From the NCBI GenBank assembly GCA_009996515.1, contig JAACZV010000014.1, forward strand, positions 67,529-131,528: a stretch of 64,000 bases of DNA, written 5' to 3'. Positions 35,149 through 44,134 of the stretch are shown here, piece after piece (the stretch's first letter is position 1; every line of letters starts with the position of its first letter). This DNA is from Comamonadaceae bacterium (GTDB lineage: Bacteria; Pseudomonadota; Gammaproteobacteria; Burkholderiales; Burkholderiaceae_C). The position numbers and the translations under genes were made by a program. The notes under the pieces are model-generated. The model worked only from the letters and a program-made list of their open reading frames with translations. It had not been told where the DNA came from and did not search any database.

Positions 35149-36975
35149 TCAGGGCACCGCGACGAGGTCGATGGCGTCGAAGGACAGGGCCGGGCTGAGG
35201 AAGCCGGCGCCTGCGGTGCCGCTGACGGTGTTGATGGTCAGCACATTGGTGCCGACCACCAGCTGGGCGGCCGGGATGTCGAAGCTGTAGACGCGGTTGA
35301 AGCCGCGGTAGGTGCCCACCGTGAGGTTGCGCGACACCTTGGGCGGCGCGGCCGGGATGGCCGAGGTCCAGCTGTTGACCGTGACCTGCGGGCGGGCGCT
35401 GTTGTAGTCGGCCGTCGTGCCGATGCGCAGCCGCAGCGGCGCCGCGTTCTGGCCGCGCTTGAGCGTGAAGCGCACCTGCAGGCCGTTGTTGACGTCCTTC
35501 CACTGGTAGGCCGGCCAGTCGGCATTGCCGGACGTGCCGACGGTGTAGGGGCCGACGTTCCACGACGCCATGCGCACGTCGCTGGGGTGCATGAAGGTCA
35601 GCTTGTCGCCGTTGATGAACTCCTGCGGCGTGCCGTCCCAGTGGCCGATGCGCCACAGCGCCGGCGTGGCCTCGGGGTCGGCCGTGATGGCGATGGGGTT
35701 GAGCGCATAGGTCGCGTTGGCGGTGACCGTCACCGTGCCCGTCTGCACGGCCAGCTCGCCCTTGTAGACGGTCATGGTGTAGACGCCCGGCAGCATGCCG
35801 GTGGCCGTGAAGTGGCCGTCCACGGGGTCGGCGTCGGCCCAGTACTGGGCCTGCGCATTGGCGAAGCCCACGGTGTAGGGCAGGCCGGCGATGCGGCCCG
35901 TCAGGCCCGCGCCGCTGACCGCGCCCCGGCCCACGGGCGGCACATAGCCCAGCATGCCGACCTGGCCGTACCAGCTGGTGTCGGGTCGCGCGGTGGGCGC
36001 CGCGCCGTCGTTGAAGATCATCGTGTAGGTGTTGAGCACGCCCATGCGGAAGGGCTCCGTCTGCGCCTCGCCGTAGTTGACGATGTAGGTCAGCTCGTTG
36101 GTCGTGTCGGTGATCTGCTGCAGCAGGCTGCGGTAGAAGGGGCCGCCGGAACCGCCCTCGTTGTTGTCGCGCCAGAACCAGATGCCCACGCCGGGGCCGC
36201 TGCCGCCGACGAACTCCCAGTCCTTCAGGCGGCGGTTGGCGTAGTGCTTGGAGCGCGACTGGCCGTAGCGCGGGTCGGTGGCGGGGAAGCCGAACACGTC
36301 GCTGGCCTCGATGGCGCCGCTGGTGCCGCGCAAGTCCTCGGCCCAGTAGCTCTGGCCGCCGTAGCTGACCAGGCCGCCGGCCGCATGGGCCGGGCCGCCG
36401 TTGGGCAGCTTGGCGATGGGGATGCGCGCGATGAAGCGCACCAGGCCGTGCACGTCGGGCTGCTCGGTGAAATGCGTGCCCATGTGGATGTTGGACTCGC
36501 CCTTCCTGACGACGTAGTAATGCGTCAGCGTGCCGCCCTTGGTGCTGTTCACGGTCAGCGTGACGCGGATATAGGCATCGCCGGTGACGACGCCGTTGTT
36601 CACGGTGGAGGCCGGCACGACCGCGCCGTTGGCATTGATCAGCTCGGCCCTCACGCCCACGGCGCTGACGCCGGTGTAGAGCCAGTCGGCGCCCGAGTTC
36701 AGCTGCGTGCCGCGCGACGGGTCGGCGTATTCCACACCCTTGTAGAGGATGCTGGAGAGGTCGCCCGACGACGTGGTGCTGGAGCCGTTGTCCCAGGCGC
36801 GCACCTTGAACACCAGGCCGGCGTCGGTGTCGATGACGTATTGCGGCCGCGCCGCGTTGCCGTTGTCGTGGACGGTGGTGATGCTGAAGGCGGCAAAAGC
36901 GGCCGGTGCCGCGGCGGCGAGCAGGCCCGCGGCCAGCCAGCGCGCCAGGGGCCGGCGCGTGCTTGTCTTGTGCAT
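35149..36975 (-). CDS. Rhamnogalacturonan lyase, polysaccharide lyase family 4
   Basis: A 608-residue secreted enzyme (signal peptide ending AAFA, about residue 28). It has the three-domain PL4 plan: a catalytic beta-sandwich with LTHYYVVRKGESNIHMGTHF, a fibronectin-like domain (GLPYTVGFANAQAQYWADAD, LPGVYTMTVYKGELAV), and a C-terminal carbohydrate-binding-like domain that starts at WRIGHWDGTPQEF. Family members cut the RG-I backbone internally. AGGAG precedes the ATG. It has two operator-like sites upstream. The C-terminus lacks a PEP-CTERM tail, in contrast to the next gene. Confidence 0.9.
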   Translation of the reverse strand: MHKTSTRRPLARWLAAGLLAAAAPAAFAAFSITTVHDNGNAARPQYVIDTDAGLVFKVRAWDNGSSTTSSGDLSSILYKGVEYADPSRGTQLNSGADWLYTGVSAVGVRAELINANGAVVPASTVNNGVVTGDAYIRVTLTVNSTKGGTLTHYYVVRKGESNIHMGTHFTEQPDVHGLVRFIARIPIAKLPNGGPAHAAGGLVSYGGQSYWAEDLRGTSGAIEASDVFGFPATDPRYGQSRSKHYANRRLKDWEFVGGSGPGVGIWFWRDNNEGGSGGPFYRSLLQQITDTTNELTYIVNYGEAQTEPFRMGVLNTYTMIFNDGAAPTARPDTSWYGQVGMLGYVPPVGRGAVSGAGLTGRIAGLPYTVGFANAQAQYWADADPVDGHFTATGMLPGVYTMTVYKGELAVQTGTVTVTANATYALNPIAITADPEATPALWRIGHWDGTPQEFINGDKLTFMHPSDVRMASWNVGPYTVGTSGNADWPAYQWKDVNNGLQVRFTLKRGQNAAPLRLRIGTTADYNSARPQVTVNSWTSAIPAAPPKVSRNLTVGTYRGFNRVYSFDIPAAQLVVGTNVLTINTVSGTAGAGFLSPALSFDAIDLVAVP

Positions 36976-37033
36976 GAAGTCTCCTGATTCGTGTCGTTGT
37001 TCACGGTTCTCGGCATGGGCCGCGACCGCGAGC

Positions 37034-37107
37034 GGACTCTAGGCAGGGGGCTTGGCGGCGTGTGGTCAAGCGCGTGAGCGTTTCGCATGCGCTCAAGCGC
37101 GTGAGCG
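37034..37107 (-). promoter_or_regulatory. Tandem candidate RG-I operators S4 and S5 upstream of PL4
   Basis: S4 (37063-37080) is TGGTCA-AGCGCG-TGAGCG and S5 (37090-37107) is CGCTCA-AGCGCG-TGAGCG, with centres 27 bp apart. Toward PL4, the minus strand carries CCTAGAGTCC (complement of 37034-37043), identical to 8665-8674 in front of the PL22-like gene. GTGAGCGTTTCG beside S4 is also found beside S3. Confidence 0.6.
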
Positions 37108-37224
37108 ATCGCCGGCCGCTGCGATAACGGCAGGGAATCGATGCGGCGATCCATCGCCGGAAAAGGCGATGGCAGCCAGCGCGGCGAGCAGGGGCCGCGC
37201 CTCCCGGCGCAGCCCGTGGGGGCC

Positions 37225-38481
37225 TTAGTGGACCAGGGCCTGGTAGGTCAGCGTGCGCACGCGCAGCGCCAGCGTGGAATTGCCCGCGGGCCGCAGCTGC
37301 GTCATCAGCAGGACGATGAGGCGCTCCTTGGGGTCCACCGTGTACTGCGGGAAATAGGCGCTGCCCCAGCCGAAGGCGCCCTCGCTGCCCAGCTCCTTGA
37401 AGCCGCCGCGCCGCACGTTGACCCAGAAGCCCAGGCCGAAGCCGTCGGCGTCGCCGCGCGACTTCTCCGCGAGGTGGTCGGCCGTCATCAGCGCCACGGT
37501 GTGGGGCGCGAGGATGCGCACGCCGTCCAGCTCGCCCTGGTTCAGCAGCATCTGCAGGAAGCGGGCGTAGTCGCCGGCGGTGCTCACCATGCCGGCGCCG
37601 CCGGACATCAGCTTGTGCGGGCCGTTGACGAAGTCGCTGCGGGCCGGCGTCTCCATCAGCTTGAGCTGGCCGCCTTCCAGGCCGTAGACATTGGCCAGCC
37701 GCGCCACCTTCTCGGGCGGCACGACGAAGCCGGTGTCGGGCATGCGCAGCGGGTCGGTGATGCGCGTCTTGATGAACCGGTCCAGCGACTGGCCGGACAC
37801 CACCTCCACCAGCCGGCCCAGCACGTCGGTCGCGTAGCCGTAGATGAACTGCTCGCCCGGCTGGCCCTGCAGCGGCAGCGCGGCGAAGCGCTCGGTCCAC
37901 TGCGCCAGCGTCTCGTCGTTGCCGACCAGATACCAGTCCTTCATGCCGGCCGCGTCATAGGCGGCCTTGGCCGGGCCGGGGCCGTAGCTCATGCCGGCGG
38001 TGTGGGTCAGCAGGTCGTGGATGGTCAGCGGCCGGCGCGGCTTCTCGGTGCCGCCGCCGGGCAGCGCCACCTGCAGGTTGGCGAAGGCGGGCAGGTAGCG
38101 CGCCACCGGATCCTTCAGCAGGAAGCGGCCTTCCTCGTACAGCATCATGGCCGCCACGGTGGTCAGCGCCTTGCTCATGGACGCGATGCGGAAGATGGTG
38201 TCCGTGCGCATGGGCTTCGCGTTCTCGACGTCCTGCTGGCCGTAGGCCTTGAAGACGACCGGCTTGCCGTCGCGCATGACCACCATGACGCCGCCGGCCA
38301 GCTGCTTCGCGGCGATTTGCTCGTCGATGGCCGCGTCCAGGCGCTGGAGCCGCTCGGGCGAGAAGCCTTGCGCCGTGACGGCCTCGGCGGCCTTGGCGAC
38401 CTTGGGCGGTGCGGCCGTCGTGACGGGGGCATGGGTCAGCGCGGCGCAGGCCAGCGCGAGGGCGAGAAGAGTGGGTTTCAT
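37225..38481 (-). CDS. Beta-lactamase-fold serine hydrolase (class C / EstB-like)
   Basis: A 418-residue exported protein (signal peptide ending TTA-A, about residue 23). The SxxK motif is Ser101-Met-Ser-Lys104. The usual YxN motif is degenerate (YGYATD), as in esterases of this fold such as EstB. TPGEQ-like QGQPGEQFIYGY and GGAGMVSTAGDYARFLQML support the family. A beta-lactam target is unlikely; it is the last gene of the second RG-I operon, 12 bp after a CE12-type esterase, so an esterase on acylated pectin fragments is a fair guess. Confidence 0.8.
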   Translation of the reverse strand: MKPTLLALALACAALTHAPVTTAAPPKVAKAAEAVTAQGFSPERLQRLDAAIDEQIAAKQLAGGVMVVMRDGKPVVFKAYGQQDVENAKPMRTDTIFRIASMSKALTTVAAMMLYEEGRFLLKDPVARYLPAFANLQVALPGGGTEKPRRPLTIHDLLTHTAGMSYGPGPAKAAYDAAGMKDWYLVGNDETLAQWTERFAALPLQGQPGEQFIYGYATDVLGRLVEVVSGQSLDRFIKTRITDPLRMPDTGFVVPPEKVARLANVYGLEGGQLKLMETPARSDFVNGPHKLMSGGAGMVSTAGDYARFLQMLLNQGELDGVRILAPHTVALMTADHLAEKSRGDADGFGLGFWVNVRRGGFKELGSEGAFGWGSAYFPQYTVDPKERLIVLLMTQLRPAGNSTLALRVRTLTYQALVH

Positions 38482-38493
38482 GCGGCTCTTGCT

Positions 38494-39744
38494 TCAGTCG
38501 CCCAAGGGGCGCTGCTGGGTGTAGCCCGGGCTCGCGGCCACCCGGAACTGCTCCGGTGCCTGCGGCCTGGCGGGGTCCAAGGGGCCGAGATCATCGCGCA
38601 GCGCCGCGGCCACCGGCACGCGGGCTTCCCTGAGGCCCAGCGCCACCAAACGCGCCAGCTGCATGGCGCCGTAGTTGTTGTGGTGGGTGTTGTCCAGCTT
38701 GCCGTTGTTGAGCGGATGCATGGCCTGCGAGCGCTCGGGGCCCAGCGCGGCATAGAGCTGCTGGCTCATGCCGTTGAGGTCGATGAAGGCCAGCTTCATG
38801 TCGGCGGCCACGGCCCGCGCCGCGTCGGCGTACTCCAGCAGACTGGGCCTGAGGCGGCCCTGGGCATCGAAGTTGCGCCGCTCCATGGACGACAGCACCA
38901 CCGGCACGCCGCCGCGCGCCAGGATGCGCTCGGCATGGATGCGCAGCTCGGCCTTGTAGCTTTCGGCGTTGCCGCTGCCGTCCTTCTGCTGCTTCTGGTC
39001 GTTGTGGCCGAACTGCAGCAGCACCGTGTCGCCGGGCTGCAGCGTGGACAGGATCTTGTCGAGGCGCCGGCGCGCCAGCGAGTCGCGGAAGGTCTCGCCC
39101 GACTCGGCCTGGTTGGACACGGCGACAGAGGACTGGAACAGCGCGGGCAGCATCTGGCCCCAGCTGGCATAGGGTTCGCCGGACTGGTCGGCCACCGTGG
39201 AGTCGCCCAGCAGATAGACCGTGGGAACCCGGACCGGTTCTATCGTCAGATGGGTCAGCGCCGGCCGGGCGCCGTTGATCTCCAGCGTCAGGCGGCGGTC
39301 CCAGGCCCAGGCCTCGCTGACGATCTCGCGCTCCTTCAGCTGCACCCGCCCGGCGTCCACGCCCGGCGCGGCGGCGATCTGGGCGGTGCGCAGGTTGACG
39401 ATGAAGCTGCGCGTCTCGGTCCGGCCGGCGGGCAGCTGGACGCCGTCCAGCATCAGCCGCCGCAGCTCGGCCTTGATCGTCGTGTCGCTGGCGTCCCGGC
39501 CGCCCAGCGTGGCGGTCACGCGGTAGTTGCCCTCGGGCAGGTCCACCGAGAAGAAGACCGGCTGGCCGGCCGCGTTGCGCGGCGCATCGGCCTCGAAGCC
39601 ATGGCCGCGCTCGCGGCTGTAGACGGTGTCGGCCGACACCGCCACCTCGCCGGCCGCGGGCTGGCCGTCGAAGGCGAAACGCAGCGTGGCGTCCGCCCAG
39701 GCAGGGGCGGCCAGCAGGCCGGCGACGAGCAGCAGATGCTTCAT
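38494..39744 (-). CDS. Rhamnogalacturonan acetylesterase, SGNH hydrolase (CE12) with N-terminal beta domain
   Basis: A 416-residue secreted protein. Residues 17-170 form a beta-sandwich (LRFAFDGQPAAGEVAVSADT, NYRVTATLGG) of the kind found in front of some bacterial CE12 enzymes. The SGNH domain follows, with GDST (Ser182), GHND (Asn248) and DNTH (Asp351, His354), all canonical. It deacetylates GalA in RG-I. It starts one base after the PL26 stop, so translation is coupled. It is the third SGNH domain of this type in the window. Confidence 0.88.
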   Translation of the reverse strand: MKHLLLVAGLLAAPAWADATLRFAFDGQPAAGEVAVSADTVYSRERGHGFEADAPRNAAGQPVFFSVDLPEGNYRVTATLGGRDASDTTIKAELRRLMLDGVQLPAGRTETRSFIVNLRTAQIAAAPGVDAGRVQLKEREIVSEAWAWDRRLTLEINGARPALTHLTIEPVRVPTVYLLGDSTVADQSGEPYASWGQMLPALFQSSVAVSNQAESGETFRDSLARRRLDKILSTLQPGDTVLLQFGHNDQKQQKDGSGNAESYKAELRIHAERILARGGVPVVLSSMERRNFDAQGRLRPSLLEYADAARAVAADMKLAFIDLNGMSQQLYAALGPERSQAMHPLNNGKLDNTHHNNYGAMQLARLVALGLREARVPVAAALRDDLGPLDPARPQAPEQFRVAASPGYTQQRPLGD

Positions 39745-39745
39745 G

Positions 39746-42472
39746 TCAGTCCTTCAGGTGTTCGCCCACCAGGGCCAGGTTCTGGATGGCGGCCAGGCCC
39801 CATTGCGCGGCGTCGTTGGTGCTGATCCAGGCGGCTTCCTCCACCGGGTTCAGAACCTGCGGACCGGCGATGCGCGTGGTCTTCAGCGGCTGGGCGCCGA
39901 AGCGCCGGTCGCCGAGGAACTCCTTCCAGGCCCTCTGGGCCAGCGCGGCGTCCTGACGCTGCGCCGCGGCGTAGGCCGTGAGGCGCGAATGGCCCACCGT
40001 CAGCACGGGGCTGCCGCCATGCGGCGCGCCCAGCGCCTTGACCTGCTGCTCGCGCGGCGCGTTGTAGAGCTCGCAGTACTGCAGCCAGGCCTGCTTGAAC
40101 GCCGGCACGTCGATCAGCTCCACCAGCTCCGTCATCATCTCCATGCCGCCGAACACGGCGCTCAGATGGCTGGCGCTGATCTTGTCGCCGCTGACGTTGT
40201 GCAGCGCGCCCTCGTTGGGCCCGGTGGGCTCGTAGCCGCCGCTGCCGGTGAAGAAGCCGTGCGGCATGGCCGCGATGCCCTGCATGCCGCGCAGCAGCTT
40301 GTTGCGCCAGCGCACGTCGCCGGTGCGCTCCCACTCGGTCATGAAGTTGGCGACCAGCGAGCCCCAGTCGGTGCCGAAGCCGATGCGGGCGGGCCAGGGG
40401 CCTTTGTCCACGCGGCCGGCGATCTTGCGCACCGGGTCCACCTCGTCGAGCTTCTGGTCGACGTCCAGCACCTCGCGCATGACGTCGCCTATGCGTTCGT
40501 CGGCGGTCAGGTAGTAGTAGAAGCGCCGGTTGGCCGACGTGGAGATGCGCGCCTGCTTGGCGCTGCAGCCCCAGTGCTGCACGTTGTGCCGCGTGCCCAG
40601 GCCTTTGAAGCGGCCGGCGTGATAGATGTCCACGTCGGCGGTGTGGCGCACCATGGCCTCGGCGAAGCGGAAGATGTCGGCGCGCCCCGATCGCAGATAG
40701 GCGTACCAGAGCCACAGGTCGGGCGACAGCTCCGAGTTGTCCCAGGCATAGCCGCCCACGTCGTAGCGCCATTCGTGGCGGTCGGCGTCGTAGGTGTGGC
40801 GGATGTCGCCGTAGTCCCAGAAGCCGTACCAGTGGCGCTGCTCCACCTCCTTCGCATAGAACGCGAACAGGAAGTCCAGCCGGTCCTCGATCTTCTGGCG
40901 CGTGGGCGTGGAGCGGTCGGGCAGGCTCCACAGCTTGCCGAAAACGCCGGCGTTCAGGTAGCGGGCCGGCGCGGCGGCCAGCTGCGGCGGCGTCTGCACG
41001 GCGGCGGCCATCTGCACCAGGCGCTCGCGCGTGGGCGTGGCGGCCAGCGCCCACAGCGTGATCTCGCTGCTGCGCGCAATGCCCACCGGCGTGCCGAAGC
41101 CCTTCTCGTAGTCCTCGTAGGTGACCTCCAGGCCCTCGAGCTCCTGCTCGTGCGTCTCCATGCCCAGACCGTCGTGATAGAAGCGCAGGTCCATGGCCGG
41201 CGCCTCGGGGGCGTGCATCCAGACGGTGACCTGGGCCGCGTCGGTGTGGGCGTTGCGGATGTCCAGCTGCGTCGGGTGGCGTTGCCAGAAGTCGCGCAGG
41301 CCGAACACCACGCCGCCGGTCGCGCCGCCGATGTAGCCCGAGCCCGGAGCGCGCTTGCCGAAGGCGGCCGGAATCCAGCCGTGGCCGGCCTTGGTGCGCT
41401 TCTTGATCTGGAAGCCGTCGGCGCTGAGCTGGCTCAGCGTGTAGTCGCCCCAGGTCGGGATGCGGTGGTGCAGCTGGCGCACCTGCGCCCCCCATTGCTC
41501 CAGTGGCGGCGTCGCGCGGCCGGCCAGCTGGGCCTCGCGCACGGCGGCACCGGGCTCGCGGCGCAGGCCGGTGAGGTTGCGCACGCCCTCGGCCCACAGG
41601 CCGCCCGCCTCGCCGGCGAAACGCACGTGGCGGTCGTAGGGCGCGTCGCGCAGCGGCACGTCGAAGCGCAGGCCGATGCCGCGCAGGAAGTCCTGCTGGT
41701 CGTCACCATCGAACACGAAGCTGTGCATCACGCGCACGGACTCGGCGCCGGCGTAGAAGTAGAAGCGCACCGTGAACGGCAGCCACTCGCGGCCGGCGGC
41801 GCTGCGGTGCAGGCCCTCGAGCTTGATGGTGGCGCGCACCGGGCCGCTCTGCTCGACGCTGAGCTTCGTCATGCGGCTCTGGAACGCCGTCTGCGTGACG
41901 GGGCCGCTTTCGGCGTCGGGCTTGTCGTCGGCCTGTGCGACCAGCGTGCAACCGCCCATCACGATGCGGCCGTCGCGCTCGATGTGCTGGATGAGCCGTT
42001 CGCCCTGGCGCGGCAGCCGGCAGCGGATGACGCCGGTGTCGACGACGACGGCGTCCGCCAGGTCCTGCACGCTGACCCTGGTGCCGGCGGTGGCCGCGCC
42101 CTGGCCGGTACGCACGCTCGGCGCGGTGCCGAGGTCCAGGCCGGCGGGGAAGGCGTGCGCCGTCCACTTCAGCGAGCCGTCGGGCCAGTAGGCCAGCGGC
42201 CAGGTCTGCAGCGGCACCGGCCTGCCTTGGGCGTCCACCGCATGGAAGGCCTGGTCCTTGCGCTGCTCGCCGCGCGGCCAGGGCAGGCCCAGCGTGGTGC
42301 CCAGCATCAGCGCGGGGGCGGCGCCATCCAGCCAGCGCAGCGACTGCGGGTCGGCCGCGCTGTGCGCCGTTGCGGCAGGCGCGGCGGCGGCCGTGGTGCC
42401 AGCCAGGCCGGCCGAGGCCGCGAGCGGCAGCGTGGCGGTCTTGAAGAAGTGGCGGCGGCTGAAGTCGGTCAT
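39746..42472 (-). CDS. Exo-rhamnogalacturonan lyase-like protein, PL26 / YetA family (copy 2)
   Basis: A 908-residue paralogue of 20915-23644 with the same three-part layout and a Tat signal (SRRHFFK at 5-11). Shared landmarks are WPLAYWPDGSLKWTAHA, YDRHVRFAGE, RHWYGFWDYGDIRHTYD, GGYAWDNSELSPDLWLWY and WISTNDAAQWGLAAIQNLAL. It differs in many surface stretches, so the pair is old or was acquired separately. Its start overlaps the symporter stop in ATGA. Predicted periplasmic trimming of RG-I chain ends. Confidence 0.87.
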   Translation of the reverse strand: MTDFSRRHFFKTATLPLAASAGLAGTTAAAAPAATAHSAADPQSLRWLDGAAPALMLGTTLGLPWPRGEQRKDQAFHAVDAQGRPVPLQTWPLAYWPDGSLKWTAHAFPAGLDLGTAPSVRTGQGAATAGTRVSVQDLADAVVVDTGVIRCRLPRQGERLIQHIERDGRIVMGGCTLVAQADDKPDAESGPVTQTAFQSRMTKLSVEQSGPVRATIKLEGLHRSAAGREWLPFTVRFYFYAGAESVRVMHSFVFDGDDQQDFLRGIGLRFDVPLRDAPYDRHVRFAGEAGGLWAEGVRNLTGLRREPGAAVREAQLAGRATPPLEQWGAQVRQLHHRIPTWGDYTLSQLSADGFQIKKRTKAGHGWIPAAFGKRAPGSGYIGGATGGVVFGLRDFWQRHPTQLDIRNAHTDAAQVTVWMHAPEAPAMDLRFYHDGLGMETHEQELEGLEVTYEDYEKGFGTPVGIARSSEITLWALAATPTRERLVQMAAAVQTPPQLAAAPARYLNAGVFGKLWSLPDRSTPTRQKIEDRLDFLFAFYAKEVEQRHWYGFWDYGDIRHTYDADRHEWRYDVGGYAWDNSELSPDLWLWYAYLRSGRADIFRFAEAMVRHTADVDIYHAGRFKGLGTRHNVQHWGCSAKQARISTSANRRFYYYLTADERIGDVMREVLDVDQKLDEVDPVRKIAGRVDKGPWPARIGFGTDWGSLVANFMTEWERTGDVRWRNKLLRGMQGIAAMPHGFFTGSGGYEPTGPNEGALHNVSGDKISASHLSAVFGGMEMMTELVELIDVPAFKQAWLQYCELYNAPREQQVKALGAPHGGSPVLTVGHSRLTAYAAAQRQDAALAQRAWKEFLGDRRFGAQPLKTTRIAGPQVLNPVEEAAWISTNDAAQWGLAAIQNLALVGEHLKD

Positions 42473-44127
42473 GTGCGCAGGCCCTGGGCGGTGGGCAGAT
42501 CGGACGAGGGGGCGGCGCCGTTGCCGCGGCCCCAGAGGCGGTCGTAGGACCAGCCGGTCAGGTCTTCGACGATGCGGCGGTTCTCGTCGCTCTCGGCCTC
42601 GGTGGCGCCGTTGCGCAGGCGCTCGACCTCGTGCACCAGCACCGCATGCGTGCTGGCGTTCAGGCGGAAGGACCAGGACGCGATGGCGCCCAGCACCAGC
42701 ATGAGCAGCGGCCCGCCCACCATCAGCGCGGTGACGGTCTGGACGGCCTCGGGGCTTTGCACGACCACCTCGCCGGGCTTGCTCTTGATGTAGCCGCCCC
42801 AGTCGATGATCCAGCCGCTGGCCATGATGGCGGCGCTCTGGGCCAGCTTGCGCACCAGCGTCATGACGCCGGCGAAGATGCCCTCGCGGCGCTGGCCGGT
42901 GACGGCCTCGTCGACGTCGGGCAGGTAGTTGTAGACCGACCAGGGCACGAAGTTCAGCGTGCCGCGGCCCAGGCCGGCCAGCACGATGGGCACGAACAGC
43001 CAGAACAGCAGGCTGGGCGAGAAGTGCTCGCCCGCCGGGTTCAGCGCGCCGAACAGGTTGGTGCCCAGCGCGGCGAAGCTCTCGGCGAAGCCCTCGGGCC
43101 GCGCCAGGTAGAAGCCCAGGTACAGCAGCAGCGCGACGCCGAACAGCGAGGCCGCCAGCCGGTAGGCCAGCACCGGGCCGGTGCGGATGACGATCTGTAT
43201 CGCCACCATCACCGAGATCAGCTGGGCCACGTACATGACCGTCATCAGCTGCGAGATGACGAGGGTGGCGCCCATCAGCACCGTGGCGACGAAGAAGGCG
43301 AAGGCGCTGTTGAAGATGTCCTGCGACAGATAGCCGCCCAGGTAGATGGACAGGTGCTGGCGGAAGGCGCGGATCTTCAGCGTGGAGAACAGGTCGCGGA
43401 ACATGTTGACCGGGATCAGCAGCGCCGCCCGCAGCCTGAAGCCACCATAGGTCTGCGACAGCACGGCCTGCTCGCGCGGGCCGTAGGGCCGCTCCCAGCT
43501 GGTCAGCACGACGATGGTGACGACCACCGAGAAGCTGACGCCGAAGATGGCCGCCATCCAGAAGAAGGTGTCGGGCGAGTCCTTGCCGCCGAACTGGTTG
43601 ATCAGCAGCGTGGGCAGGTAGGAGGCCAGGATGGCCGAGCTCTGCGCCACGATCATGCGGGCGCCGGCGAACTTGGCCTTGGCCTTGTAGTCCTTGGTCA
43701 TCTCGGCCGCCAGCGTTTCCCAGGGGATGAGAAACATCGTGTACAGCAGCTCGAAGAAGATGAACGCGAGCAGGTAGTAATAGAAGGTGTGGCCGGTGCG
43801 GAAGATCAGCGCGAAGCTGGGCAGCAGCGGGATGGTGATCAGCAGGAAGATCTTGCGCCGGCCTATCCTGCGACCCACCCAGGTGTGGCGCAGGTTGTCG
43901 GACATGTAGCCGATCAGCGGGCAGGTGATGGCCTCGATGACGCGCGGCAGGCCCAGCACCATGCCCGCCTCGGCGGCCGACAGGCCGCAGAAGGTGGTGA
44001 AGAAATAGAACAGCCAGCCGGTGATGACGGCCTGGGCGCCGGCGCCCAGCACGTCGCCCGAGCCCCAGCCCCAGTAGTTGATCCAGTTCGGCTCGCGCGC
44101 CGCGGGATGCAGGTTCTTCTGCTGCAT
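42469..44127 (-). CDS. GPH-type (MelB-like) sugar:cation symporter
   Basis: A 552-residue inner-membrane protein with about 12 membrane segments. It opens with WINYWGWGSGDVLGAGAQAVITGWLFYFF and has the DNLRHTWVGRRIGRRK loop typical of the glycoside-pentoside-hexuronide family. The family moves sugars or short glycosides together with Na+ or H+. The ribosome-binding GAGG overlaps the GH105 stop, and the gene sits between GH105 (cytoplasmic) and PL26 (periplasmic). It probably carries unsaturated RG disaccharides or short oligomers into the cell. Confidence 0.85.
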   Translation of the reverse strand: MQQKNLHPAAREPNWINYWGWGSGDVLGAGAQAVITGWLFYFFTTFCGLSAAEAGMVLGLPRVIEAITCPLIGYMSDNLRHTWVGRRIGRRKIFLLITIPLLPSFALIFRTGHTFYYYLLAFIFFELLYTMFLIPWETLAAEMTKDYKAKAKFAGARMIVAQSSAILASYLPTLLINQFGGKDSPDTFFWMAAIFGVSFSVVVTIVVLTSWERPYGPREQAVLSQTYGGFRLRAALLIPVNMFRDLFSTLKIRAFRQHLSIYLGGYLSQDIFNSAFAFFVATVLMGATLVISQLMTVMYVAQLISVMVAIQIVIRTGPVLAYRLAASLFGVALLLYLGFYLARPEGFAESFAALGTNLFGALNPAGEHFSPSLLFWLFVPIVLAGLGRGTLNFVPWSVYNYLPDVDEAVTGQRREGIFAGVMTLVRKLAQSAAIMASGWIIDWGGYIKSKPGEVVVQSPEAVQTVTALMVGGPLLMLVLGAIASWSFRLNASTHAVLVHEVERLRNGATEAESDENRRIVEDLTGWSYDRLWGRGNGAAPSSDLPTAQGLRT

Positions 44128-44134
44128 GTCGACC

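Noticed and set aside
37225-38481. Antibiotic-resistance beta-lactamase
   Set aside because: SxxK is present but YxN is degenerate and the gene is the last member of a pectin operon, which fits an EstB-like esterase better.
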